DNA of 14,756 nucleotides from Syntrophaceae bacterium UBA1062 (GCA_002316295.1 DCDF01000043.1:1-14756), one strand, 5' to 3'. Numbered from the stretch's first letter, positions 6,899 through 13,797 are shown. Numbers and translations: made by a program. The notes: generated by a model not told the origin, from the sequence alone.

Positions 6899-7815
6899 CG
6901 CATAGACGCCATACCGGCAAGAAGGAGCCCCGATATCTCGAGGACATCACCCTCACGGTCGACAGCGGCAGGGAGGCCGGCAGGCCGGATCTGCAGGAGG
7001 ATCTCTTCGCTTCGGGCAGTTTCCTCGGCCTCTACGACGAGAAGCGGATCTTGGACAAGCTGAAGAAAGTCGGGATGACGGAGATCCTCTACCGGAAAGG
7101 CTACCGGAACCTCCGCATTCAGATCTCGAAACAGGACAACTACACCTCGCGGCTGTACGTTGATTCAGCCGACATCTCGGATAATGAGACGAGGCTCATC
7201 GAGCTGATCGTGAGGGAGGGAATTTTCAGACCGAAACAGAGCTTTGTCCCGGGATTCGATTTTAAGGAAGGGCTCTCCATGCTCCTGATCGAGTGGCTCG
7301 CCCTGCAGGACCCGAAGGCGTCCTTCTCAGCCGACAGACCCCGGCTGCCCGGACAGCAGCACCCAGGTCTCGGGGGGCTCAAGAACATGCAGGAGATCCT
7401 CTACTCGTTCGGCAGATCGCTGGGCAAGGATGCCATCATCGATATTCCGGAATACTACCACGCGGCGGTGATCTATTCTCGGATGTACTCCGAAATTTAC
7501 TCCCGGAAGTACTCGTTTTTTTCGCCGGTCGACGCCGGAAAGCTTCATGCCATCATGAGGGATTTCTCCGGCGTGCCGCTGGCCGAAGTGTCCTTCGCCG
7601 TAACCTTCGACTGCCTGCTCGATGCGAGGACCGGCAAGCGGGTCCAGTGGAAGCCGTCAGAGCAGATTTATCCCATATCGGACAAGATGTACCGGTATTT
7701 CGAGAAGAAAGAATACAAGGAGATTCTCGAGAAGACGATGAACGAGCTTTCCTTTACCATGGACTGGGAGAGGTACCGGCGGTTGAAGGAACAGGGAGTG
7801 ATGGATGACATATAG
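6892..7815 (+). CDS. Conserved-looking hypothetical protein, 307 residues
   Basis: I do not recognise this family. The protein is soluble: no signal peptide, no membrane segment, mixed alpha/beta composition, many charged and aromatic residues. Features that look constrained are RPRLPGQQHPGLGGL (about 145-159), a stretch rich in Tyr and Arg (PEYYHAAVIYSRMYSEIYSR, about 186-205) and a C-terminal helical run with many Lys and Glu. The ATG at 6892 lies inside the end of comF (7-base overlap) and its stop lies 11 bases inside the fusion gene that follows, so all three genes are probably co-translated. That points to a cytoplasmic role linked to comF or to the heptose-type nucleotidyltransferase, but no reaction can be named. 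Codon use and base composition match the neighbours, so recent transfer is not indicated. Confidence 0.85.
   Translation: MVTHRRHTGKKEPRYLEDITLTVDSGREAGRPDLQEDLFASGSFLGLYDEKRILDKLKKVGMTEILYRKGYRNLRIQISKQDNYTSRLYVDSADISDNETRLIELIVREGIFRPKQSFVPGFDFKEGLSMLLIEWLALQDPKASFSADRPRLPGQQHPGLGGLKNMQEILYSFGRSLGKDAIIDIPEYYHAAVIYSRMYSEIYSRKYSFFSPVDAGKLHAIMRDFSGVPLAEVSFAVTFDCLLDARTGKRVQWKPSEQIYPISDKMYRYFEKKEYKEILEKTMNELSFTMDWERYRRLKEQGVMDDI
7788..7798 (+). promoter_or_regulatory. Ribosome binding site for the fusion gene, inside the upstream gene
   Basis: AGGAACAGGGA lies 6-16 bases before the ATG at 7805, within the last codons of the 307-residue gene. It favours the 7805 start over downstream methionines, and that start gives a complete Rossmann glycine motif. 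Confidence 0.5.
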
Positions 7816-9088
7816 CTTCTCCGTGATCGGGCTGGGTAAGGTCGGGAGGGCCATGCTCGCTCTCCTGAGTGAAGCCGGTCATTGCCCCCTGTGGGCGGTG
7901 TCGTCACGACGACCGGCGGTCGATGTCCCCGTCTGTCCCGACATACCGCCTGGACCTCAGGGATCTCAGATCATCCTTCTCGCCGTCCCGGACAGCGTCA
8001 TCGAGCACACTGCCTCCCGCATCGCAGCTCAATGGAAGGAGGCCTGCGAGGGCATCGTCTTTTTCCATCTGAGCGGCCTGTATGCATCCGATCTCCTGGA
8101 GCCCCTGGCATGGTATGGCGGCGAGGTGGGGAGCTTTCATCCTCTCCAGTCCATTCTCGATGCACAACACGCCCAGGAAGCGCTCAAGGGATCGTTCTTC
8201 ACATTCGAGGGGACGCCCAAGGCGCGGGAGGCGGCAGGGGATCTGGCAGCTTCACTCGGTTCCCGCCTGCTCACCATCTCCAGAGAAGACAAGATTCTCT
8301 ACCATACCGCCGCGGCCATCGCCTCCAACTACCTGGTCGCCGTCGCATGCCAGGCGTCCGAGCTTCTGGACGGGATGGGATTGGGGATGGAGCAGTTGAT
8401 ACCGCTCATGCGCGGCACACTCGACAATCTGATCATTCACGGCAGGTCCGCCCTGACGGGGCCGATTCAGAGAGGCGACTGGAGAACGGTGGAGGCCCAC
8501 ATCTCGTCATTGCGGGAAAGGTTTCCCGACATACTCCGGTCATACCTCGAGCTGGGACGATATACGGCGCGGCTCGCCGGCGGAGCATGGCCGCAGTCGC
8601 TGGATGCCGGTGCAAAGATTCTGGACCGGCGTGATCTGCAGTCACGGGTCGAAGCGATGAAGAGCAGGGGGATGAAGGTCGTTTTTACGAACGGATGTTT
8701 TGACATCCTTCACGAAGGGCATGTATCGTACCTCCAAGAGGCGCGGGGACTGGGCGATGCCCTGGTGGTGGGGCTCAACTCTGATGCGTCGGTGAAAAGG
8801 CTCAAGGGGCAGCAGCGGCCCATCAACGGCGAGGCGTCCCGCGCGGCCGTGCTCTCGGCGCTCGAGGCGGTTGATTATGTCTGCATCTTTGATGAGGACA
8901 CCCCGTATGAGCTCATCCGGTCGCTTCGCCCGGACGTGCTCGTGAAGGGGGGCGACTGGGACACTGACAGGATAGTGGGCTCGGACATCGTGAAGTCCTC
9001 CGGCGGCGAAGTCTATTCCCTGGCTTTTCGGCAGGGTCACTCCACTACCGGAATCATCGACCGGATCAGGTCGGAAGATCCGGCCTAA
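7805..9088 (+). CDS. Fusion: DUF2520/Rossmann dehydrogenase-like module + RfaE2/HldE-type nucleotidyltransferase
   Basis: A 427-residue two-module protein in one uninterrupted frame. Residues 1-250 match the Rossmann-like/DUF2520 type: a glycine-rich dinucleotide motif VIGLGKVGRAM (7-17, GxGxxG at 9-14), then LLAVPDSVI (58-66), FHLSG (87-91), GSFHPLQSI (109-117) and the helical region around AAAIASNYLVAV (169-180). Residues 288-420 are a cytidylyltransferase-fold domain like the C-terminal half of HldE (RfaE2): FTNGCFDILHEGH (294-306, HxGH at 303-306), VGLNSDASVKRLKG (322-335), RPINGEASRAAVL (338-350), DVLVKGGDW (377-385) and GHSTTGIIDR (411-420). RfaE2 moves AMP from ATP to D-glycero-beta-D-manno-heptose 1-phosphate to give ADP-heptose for LPS. 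The kinase half of HldE is absent. The function of the N-terminal module is unknown; it resembles NAD(P)-dependent beta-hydroxyacid or 6-phosphogluconate-type dehydrogenases. Domain identities are by motif, with the RfaE2 half the surer. Confidence 0.9.
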   Translation: MTYSFSVIGLGKVGRAMLALLSEAGHCPLWAVSSRRPAVDVPVCPDIPPGPQGSQIILLAVPDSVIEHTASRIAAQWKEACEGIVFFHLSGLYASDLLEPLAWYGGEVGSFHPLQSILDAQHAQEALKGSFFTFEGTPKAREAAGDLAASLGSRLLTISREDKILYHTAAAIASNYLVAVACQASELLDGMGLGMEQLIPLMRGTLDNLIIHGRSALTGPIQRGDWRTVEAHISSLRERFPDILRSYLELGRYTARLAGGAWPQSLDAGAKILDRRDLQSRVEAMKSRGMKVVFTNGCFDILHEGHVSYLQEARGLGDALVVGLNSDASVKRLKGQQRPINGEASRAAVLSALEAVDYVCIFDEDTPYELIRSLRPDVLVKGGDWDTDRIVGSDIVKSSGGEVYSLAFRQGHSTTGIIDRIRSEDPA

Positions 9089-10149
9089 AAGCCCATGATG
9101 AACCGCATGGAGTAGCGCCTGTCGATACGCTGGCCGGCATGGGCCCCGATCTCTTCGGCATAGGTGAGAACATCGAGCTGCACGAACCGTGCGTCGAGGC
9201 TCAGACCCGAGGTGAGGTAACCCTGATAGAGCCCCGCACGGATCGATAGAAACTTGGGTAGCCTGATCTCGGCCCCCAGGCGGATCCTCTTCGCAAAGTC
9301 GTCGTCATTATCCAGCTGGGAGAAGAGATCCACATAATCAACGGCAAAGGTCGCCCCGGCGATCCAGAATTCATGATCGAAGGCAAGGCCGATGTCCACG
9401 TGGTCGTCAAGGTCTTTCGCATCGCCCAGATCATTTCCTATGAGGTTATTGGCACATACACCGATACGTGCGTTCTCGAGTCCCACCGCGCCCAGCGAGA
9501 TCATGATCCCTATGTCCGCGAGCACGCCGCTTCCACCTGCAAGATCGTCCTCGATCCTCTCGTCGAAGTCTTCCGAGACGATATCGAGAACCGTATATTC
9601 CTCGGACAGGCTCCGACGTTTGATATATTTTACGCTGGCACCCACAGAGAGTGTATCGCCGATGAAGGGATGCGCGTATCCCGCCCCGGCGCCCACATCG
9701 CTGATCACGTTGGTGATCAGCCTGGGATATTGCCGGTCTCTGACCTCCAGATCCATTCGCGCCGTGCCGATGAGACCGAAGGCGAATCTCGGCATGGCAT
9801 AGGTTGGGAACAGATTGAGTCCGAGATGCGCCCTCTCTCCGATATGTTCTCTCAGATATTCGGCGGTCTCGGATTCGTCGTCGAAATCAACGTCGTGTGC
9901 ATCAGAGAAGAGCGCGTATGCTTTTTCCCCGATCTCGATCCCCAGCGGGAACAGGGATGCCCGGATGTTCTGCACGCGGGTGAGCCCGGCAGGGTTGTAG
10001 AACAGGGCGTTGGCGTCGTCCGATACGGCGACGAACGCGCCGCCCATGCCCATGGGACGCAGGCCCTTGTATATGTAAGGATACTCGCCTCCCATGGCCG
10101 TGCTGGAAGAAAGGACGAGCAGTATCGCCAGGATGATAGTCTTTTTCAT
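9085..10149 (-). CDS. PorV/FadL/TraF-like outer-membrane beta-barrel protein
   Basis: A 354-residue predicted outer-membrane protein. A signal peptide covers 1-20 (Lys-Lys start, hydrophobic core, AMG cleavage site). The motif RPMGMGGAFVAVSDDANALF with YNPAGL (about 31-55) is the hallmark of the PorV/UPF0164/TraF_2/FadL-related barrels. The remainder is strand-rich with acidic loops and it ends in RYSMRFIMGF, a C-terminal beta-signal with terminal Phe. Its role is unknown; relatives include fatty-acid transporters and PorV-type secretion partners. It lies 9 bases after a predicted lipoprotein gene, and the ribosome binding site (GAGGGG) overlaps that gene's stop, so the two are likely co-translated and may work together at the outer membrane. 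Its stop codon overlaps the stop of the opposing fusion gene by 4 bases, leaving no room for a terminator. Confidence 0.87.
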   Translation of the reverse strand: MKKTIILAILLVLSSSTAMGGEYPYIYKGLRPMGMGGAFVAVSDDANALFYNPAGLTRVQNIRASLFPLGIEIGEKAYALFSDAHDVDFDDESETAEYLREHIGERAHLGLNLFPTYAMPRFAFGLIGTARMDLEVRDRQYPRLITNVISDVGAGAGYAHPFIGDTLSVGASVKYIKRRSLSEEYTVLDIVSEDFDERIEDDLAGGSGVLADIGIMISLGAVGLENARIGVCANNLIGNDLGDAKDLDDHVDIGLAFDHEFWIAGATFAVDYVDLFSQLDNDDDFAKRIRLGAEIRLPKFLSIRAGLYQGYLTSGLSLDARFVQLDVLTYAEEIGAHAGQRIDRRYSMRFIMGF

Positions 10150-10158
10150 GCCGCCCCC

Positions 10159-11037
10159 TCAGTTGTAGCCCAGAAGCTCGGTTCTGATATACCCGGCGAG
10201 GTTGATGCCGGTGAAGTTTTCAATGGTTTCTCCTCCGAGAATCTTACTCAGAAAATCGCTGAATTCCCGTGCGATGTCTTCATACGGTCCCAGAACCTCG
10301 TCGAAAACATCTATTGCAGCCGAGACCTGTACGAGATCTTCCCGTAAGGATGCGAGAGTGTCGTTCTCCGGGTCGTCGATCAAGGATGAAAAATCGTCCA
10401 GGAGCGCGTCCAGCCCCGCATCGTCGGGAAAGATCTCGCGATATGCATATTTGTTGACGGGAATGTTGCAGCCGTTCAATTCAGCGGCGGCCTTGCCCAC
10501 CGTGATGATGAAGTGTGCAGCCGAGGCCACTCCCATCCGGATGATATCATCCTGATCGGGCGCACGATGGTTGTCGACGTGGGATTTGAACAGTGCATCC
10601 AGAAATTCCTTGGCCTTTCCGAGATCTCCCAGCATGTCGTCCGCCGAATCGAAGACAATGAATCTCCCCCCGCCCGATTCCGATCCCGGCCGAGCCTGGC
10701 CGGTTATATCGAGAGTCAGGGCGGACGCCAGGGTATCGAAGCTGTCGCCGTCGCTCTCGTCCGAATTTTCGAGGACATAGGTGAAGTCTATTCCGGCTTT
10801 TCCCATATATGCAGATGCAAGGATCCTCGCGATTTCGTGGTCGGGGGCGAGAGGGTCGTACCCCGGTTCGAGAATGTCGGCGGCCCTCTGGTAATCACCG
10901 TCATCGATCGCTATGCGTGCAGACTCGATGTCCGCCTCGCGGCTCGAATCATCTGACACAGACTCGAGCAGATTACTGCTGCAGCCGCCCATGCAGAGAA
11001 TGACAGCGACAAGCAAAGGAAGAATGGCCCCTTTCAT
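10159..11037 (-). CDS. Predicted lipoprotein with TPR-like N-terminal repeat
   Basis: A 292-residue secreted protein. The signal peptide ends in the lipobox MGGC with lipidated Cys19, followed by Ser-Ser-Asn. There is no Asp at +2, so sorting to the outer membrane is expected by the E. coli rule. Residues about 37-84 form a TPR-like helical pair (ARIAIDDGDYQRAADIL, then ILASAYMGKAG). The rest is acidic and mostly helical with no motif I recognise. The start ATG has a strong ribosome binding site (GGGGAGGAAC just upstream). It is the first gene of a two-gene unit with the PorV/FadL-like barrel, so a periplasm-facing partner of that barrel is a sensible guess. Its own function is unknown. Confidence 0.83.
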   Translation of the reverse strand: MKGAILPLLVAVILCMGGCSSNLLESVSDDSSREADIESARIAIDDGDYQRAADILEPGYDPLAPDHEIARILASAYMGKAGIDFTYVLENSDESDGDSFDTLASALTLDITGQARPGSESGGGRFIVFDSADDMLGDLGKAKEFLDALFKSHVDNHRAPDQDDIIRMGVASAAHFIITVGKAAAELNGCNIPVNKYAYREIFPDDAGLDALLDDFSSLIDDPENDTLASLREDLVQVSAAIDVFDEVLGPYEDIAREFSDFLSKILGGETIENFTGINLAGYIRTELLGYN

Positions 11038-11258
11038 GTTCCTCCCCTCTGTTCAGTCGTACATTGCCTGGTACATGCTATCGGTTTTTGGGGGCCAATT
11101 ATTTATCTCCTGCGTGCATGCTCGGGGCGAAGGGGAACCCGCGCACGGATTCCGTTGTGAGTGGATCAGCCCAAAACGAGAAGAACCTCGGCGTCCTATG
11201 GTCCTGAGGCGTACAGGTTTGCGTTGATATCGGCCATTCTCTCTGCTATAGGCAGGCT
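11038..11258. other. Divergent intergenic region between lipoprotein gene and ispB
   Basis: This 221-base gap separates two divergently read units and must hold promoters for both. On the + strand a good sigma-70-like promoter abuts ispB (see 11224-11252). On the - strand an AT-rich patch (11096-11107) could be a -10 region for the lipoprotein operon, but I found no convincing partner -35. No gene or convincing hairpin is seen. Confidence 0.5.
11224..11252 (+). promoter_or_regulatory. Sigma-70-like promoter abutting ispB
   Basis: TTGATA (11224-11229), a 17-base spacer and TATAGG (11247-11252) preceded by TGC, an extended -10. Transcription would begin about 7 bases downstream, near 11259, which is the ATG of ispB itself. 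The mRNA from this promoter would then be leaderless or nearly so. A promoter further upstream cannot be excluded. Confidence 0.4.
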
Positions 11259-12179
11259 ATGGATGCATCTTTTGAGAAGAACCTGCAAAAAATTTTCCAG
11301 AGTTCGACACGTTATACAACCCAGATAGGGGAGTATATCCTGGGCTCGGGAGGGAAGCGTCTCCGCCCGAAGCTTGTCATGCTAATCGGCAGGGCGCTGG
11401 GCATATCCGACGAGAAGATCATGCCGGTGGCATATACCGTAGAGCTCATGCACACGGCAAGCCTCCTGCATGACGACGTGGTGGACGGCACGGCCATACG
11501 GCGCGCCCGGCCTACGGCCAATCAGGTCTTCGGCGACAAACCGGCCCTTCTCGTCGGCGACTTCATATCCGCTTCCGCCATAGAGACCATGTGCGGGATC
11601 GACAGCCTCGATCTCATAAGAGCAATGGTGCAGACCATCAGGAAGATGGCCGAGGGCGAGCTCAAAGAACTGGAATACGCACAGACGTTCCACGACAGGC
11701 TCGACGTCTACCTCGATATCATCTACCTCAAGACTGCAACGCTCTTCGAATACTGCGCTTATGCCCCGGGGGTTCTCGCCGGTCTCTCGGACGGCGCCCT
11801 CGACGCCCTGGTAACATACGGCAGGGCCGTGGGCATGGGGTTCCAGATTGTGGACGATATCATCAACCTCGCTCCGAGCCAGGATGACAACAAGGATCCG
11901 TTCAACGATATCCTCGAGGGGAAATCGACCCTCCCTCTGGTGATCATTTTCCAGGAAAATCCTCAGGTTCTCGACAGTGTTTCGAGGCTCACCGAGCCGG
12001 AAAAGAAAGTGCAGTTCCTCGCACCATACATCACGTCGCAGGTCCTGCAGGAGAGCAGGGACATCGCCCGGGATCATCTCGAACGTGCGCGGGATGCGCT
12101 GAGAAGGACCGGAATCCTCATGCCCGAGCTGGAGCAGATCCCTGATTCCATACTGGCGCAGCTCGAGAGGCGTTTCTGA
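11259..12179 (+). CDS. ispB: Polyprenyl diphosphate synthase (IspB type)
   Basis: A 306-residue trans-prenyltransferase that would extend farnesyl or geranylgeranyl diphosphate with isopentenyl diphosphate to make the quinone side chain. GGKRLRPKLVML (31-42) binds the substrate diphosphate. The first aspartate-rich motif is HDDVVD (71-76), followed by RRARP. The second aspartate-rich region is FQIVDDIIN (195-203), where the last Asp of the usual DDxxD is Asn203. The usual glycine-lysine block after it is altered (about 206-221), but EGKSTLP (220-226) is kept. Residues before the first motif indicate a medium- or long-chain enzyme, but chain length cannot be read with certainty. ATG 11259 is the only possible start: no ATG, GTG or TTG lies in frame between it and the stop at 11205. 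It faces the lipoprotein operon divergently. Confidence 0.92.
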   Translation: MDASFEKNLQKIFQSSTRYTTQIGEYILGSGGKRLRPKLVMLIGRALGISDEKIMPVAYTVELMHTASLLHDDVVDGTAIRRARPTANQVFGDKPALLVGDFISASAIETMCGIDSLDLIRAMVQTIRKMAEGELKELEYAQTFHDRLDVYLDIIYLKTATLFEYCAYAPGVLAGLSDGALDALVTYGRAVGMGFQIVDDIINLAPSQDDNKDPFNDILEGKSTLPLVIIFQENPQVLDSVSRLTEPEKKVQFLAPYITSQVLQESRDIARDHLERARDALRRTGILMPELEQIPDSILAQLERRF

Positions 12180-12222
12180 CATGACACGGCGCGACGGTTT
12201 CCTGCGTGCTCCGTCCATGCCG

Positions 12223-12251
12223 TTGATTTTCCAGCAGTGCAGCCCTATCTA
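12223..12251 (+). promoter_or_regulatory. Possible promoter for the DnaJ-like gene
   Basis: TTGATT (12223-12228) and TATCTA (12246-12251) are 17 bases apart in the 107-base gap after ispB. An AT-rich run follows, including TATGAT at 12255-12260. The exact -10 hexamer is uncertain. No heat-shock sigma-32 site or CIRCE-type inverted repeat was seen. Confidence 0.35.
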
Positions 12252-12286
12252 AAATATGATCATGACACAGGGAAGAGGGCATACTC

Positions 12287-13225
12287 TTGGAGTACAAAGA
12301 TTATTATAAGATTCTGGGAGTGGAAAGAGATGCGTCCCAGGATGAGATAAAAAAGCGCTATCGCAAGCTTGCGAGAGACTGCCATCCGGATACCTGCCGG
12401 AATGACCCGAATGCGGAGAAGCGTTTCAAGGAAATAAACGAAGCATACGAGGTGCTGCGGGACCCCGAGAAGCGCCAGAGGTATGATGCGCTGGGAAGCA
12501 ACTGGCAGGAGGGGCAGTCGTTCAGACCGCCTCCGGGGTTTGAGCATATCTTCGGCTCAGACCCGTTTGCGGGCCGGGGCAGGTCGGGCAGGACCCGCTC
12601 CTTCTCGTTCGGATTCGGGCCGGGAACCTCAAAGGCGGGAGGTTTCTCCGATTTCTTCGAGTCGCTCTTCGGCGATCTGGGCATGGCGGGACACGGCGAG
12701 CCCGGCCCCTCATTCACCAGGGGCAGTGACATGGAGACAGAGGTCCGGATCTCGATCGAGGAGGCCCATACAGGAACCACCAGGGGAATTCAGCTTCAGG
12801 GGCCCGGAGGTGTGAAGAGGCTCAATGTGAAGATTCCCGCCGGTGCGCATGACGGCATGAAAATCCGCCTTGCCAGCCAGGGCGGTCCAGGAGCAGGGGG
12901 AGCAGGCGACCTCTACCTGAAGGTACGGGTTTCCTCAAACGGCAAATATCGGCTGGAAGGAAACGACATTATCGCCGATCTCCCCGTTACCCCGTGGGAT
13001 GCGGCCCTGGGAACGACAAAGACCATAGAAACACCGGACGGAACATTCAGCCTGAAAGTTCCCGCCGGCATATCGTCAGGTCAGAGGCTCAGGCTCAAAG
13101 GCAGAGGGCTTGCCCATAAGGGAGATTTCTTCGCCCAGATCAGGATAATGGTGCCCAAGGACCTCACCAGCGAGGAGAAACGGCTCTTCACCGAGCTCAA
13201 GAAGGTGTCGCGTTTCACGGCGTGA
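12287..13225 (+). CDS. cbpA: CbpA-type DnaJ co-chaperone
   Basis: A 312-residue type II J-protein that would stimulate DnaK ATPase and deliver unfolded clients. The J domain spans 1-68, with the HPD motif at 33-35 and NEAYEVLRDPEKRQRYD at 51-67. A Gly/Phe-rich region runs from about 69 to 145 (GFGPGTSKAGG and SDFFESLFGD). The C-terminal substrate-binding domains follow (EVRISIEEAHTG, then VKIPAGAHDGMKIRL and a second VPAGISSGQRLRLKG repeat at 258-272). There are no CxxCxGxG zinc repeats, which separates it from classical DnaJ. It starts at TTG 12287, just after an SD-like GGAAGAGGG; the frame has a stop at 12263 and no ATG or GTG between, so TTG is the only usual start. E. coli CbpA also binds DNA, but nothing here tests that. 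Confidence 0.94.
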   Translation: MEYKDYYKILGVERDASQDEIKKRYRKLARDCHPDTCRNDPNAEKRFKEINEAYEVLRDPEKRQRYDALGSNWQEGQSFRPPPGFEHIFGSDPFAGRGRSGRTRSFSFGFGPGTSKAGGFSDFFESLFGDLGMAGHGEPGPSFTRGSDMETEVRISIEEAHTGTTRGIQLQGPGGVKRLNVKIPAGAHDGMKIRLASQGGPGAGGAGDLYLKVRVSSNGKYRLEGNDIIADLPVTPWDAALGTTKTIETPDGTFSLKVPAGISSGQRLRLKGRGLAHKGDFFAQIRIMVPKDLTSEEKRLFTELKKVSRFTA

Positions 13226-13254
13226 CCAGGCGGTGTGAAGGGGTGTAAATGAAA

Positions 13255-13280
13255 ATGCCGGTGTCTTGCGACACCGGCAT
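13255..13280 (-). terminator. Terminator hairpin of the ComEA-like gene (probably shared by both strands)
   Basis: A perfect 11-bp stem (ATGCCGGTGTC / GACACCGGCAT) around a TTGC loop. On the - strand the stem is followed by TTTTCATTT, a fair U tract, so it ends the ComEA-like gene whose stop is 44 bases upstream. It lies 30 bases past the DnaJ-like stop and may also stop + strand transcripts, though no T tract follows on that side. Confidence 0.8.
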
Positions 13281-13323
13281 CGCGTTTGTGCATGGAATCG
13301 GGAAGATATGCCTGCGCCGGGGC

Positions 13324-13659
13324 TTACAGGGATTCCTCCGGAGACGTTTCTTCGACAGGCTCGAAATCAGTTTCCCCTTCCAGCTTGAGGTACGGCTGCA
13401 GCAACTCGAACTTCCGATCGCCGATGCCCCTGACCTTGGTGAAATCGTCCACAGCACCGAAGGGCCCGTTGGCTTTCCGGTAATCGATGATGTTCTGCGC
13501 GGTGGACTGGCCGATCCCGGGCAACAGCTGCAATTCTTCGATGGTGGCGGTGTTGATGTTGACCTTGCCCTTTGCCTGCTCTCCGTATGCGAGACTTCCC
13601 AAGGTAAGCAGAACGACCAAGAATGCTCCTGCCCAAATGGTACACTTCCTCACTTGCAT
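13324..13659 (-). CDS. ComEA-like secreted helix-hairpin-helix protein
   Basis: A 111-residue exported protein. A signal peptide covers 1-26 (Arg-Lys start, hydrophobic core, cleavage near LAYG). The conserved VNINTA (33-38) opens a ComEA-type (HhH)2 unit: first hairpin LLPGIGQSTAQNII (45-58), then YRKANGPFGAVDDF and a second hairpin VRGIGDRKFELL (76-87). Both GIG turns that contact the DNA backbone are intact. The tail is acidic (EGETDFEPVEETSPEESL). Full ComEA has a membrane anchor and binds incoming DNA in the periplasm; this single-unit secreted form is common in bacteria of unknown competence. The ribosome binding site AAGGAGG is strong. It is the first of three tandem related genes, counted from the window interior outwards, and it has its own promoter and terminator. 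Confidence 0.9.
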   Translation of the reverse strand: MQVRKCTIWAGAFLVVLLTLGSLAYGEQAKGKVNINTATIEELQLLPGIGQSTAQNIIDYRKANGPFGAVDDFTKVRGIGDRKFELLQPYLKLEGETDFEPVEETSPEESL

Positions 13660-13680
13660 TGTTCACCTCCTTATAGATTC

Positions 13681-13692
13681 GCCCTCACGGGC
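13681..13692 (-). promoter_or_regulatory. Leader hairpin of the ComEA-like gene
   Basis: GCCC, a four-base loop and GGGC form a short stem about 9 bases before the AAGGAGG ribosome binding site. The same layout, with shared flanks (ATTGCCC, then GGGCG and TCTA before AAGGAG), precedes the neighbouring lipoprotein gene at 14421-14433. Confidence 0.4.
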
Positions 13693-13699
13693 AATGTAC

Positions 13700-13713
13700 A
13701 TCATTGCAATGAT
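13700..13713. promoter_or_regulatory. Perfect palindrome at the ComEA-like transcription start
   Basis: ATCATTGCAATGAT is a perfect 14-base palindrome. It lies 4 bases downstream of the predicted -10 element, over the expected transcription start, a usual place for a repressor operator. No known repressor consensus is claimed. Confidence 0.4.
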
Positions 13714-13716
13714 ATT

Positions 13717-13745
13717 CATATAGAATGATATGCCTGCCGTGACAA
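13717..13745 (-). promoter_or_regulatory. Sigma-70-like promoter of the ComEA-like gene
   Basis: Read on the - strand: TTGTCA (13740-13745), a 17-base spacer and TATATG (13717-13722). Transcription would start near 13710, giving a leader of about 50 bases that holds the short hairpin and the ribosome binding site. The -10 sits inside a small inverted repeat (ATTC, TATAT, GAAT). Confidence 0.5.
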
Positions 13746-13771
13746 GAAAAAAATGTATCAAAGATAAATAA

Positions 13772-13797
13772 ATGCCGGTGCTTTCCCACACCGGCAT
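13772..13797 (-). terminator. Terminator hairpin of the HhH lipoprotein gene
   Basis: A 9-bp stem (ATGCCGGTG / CACCGGCAT) with an 8-base loop. On the - strand it is followed by a T-rich run (TTTATTTATCTTTG). It lies 112 bases past the lipoprotein stop. The arms are nearly the same as those of the terminator at 13255-13280. Confidence 0.72.

Noticed and set aside
9373..10347. 324-codon + strand frame opposite the barrel and lipoprotein genes
   Set aside because: It spans the junction of two well-supported - strand genes and has no motif or ribosome binding site of note.
11038..11258. Sigma-54 (-24/-12) promoter in the divergent gap
   Set aside because: No GG and GC pair with the required 10-base spacing was found on either strand.
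11421..11433. ATGCCGGTGGCAT as a further copy of the terminator repeat
   Set aside because: It lies inside ispB coding sequence, where ATGCCGGTG also arises from common codons (as near 8606 and 10204); it has no second arm of the right form.
11382..12218. 278-codon - strand frame opposite ispB
   Set aside because: It is antisense to a gene with both prenyltransferase motifs; no domain is visible in it.
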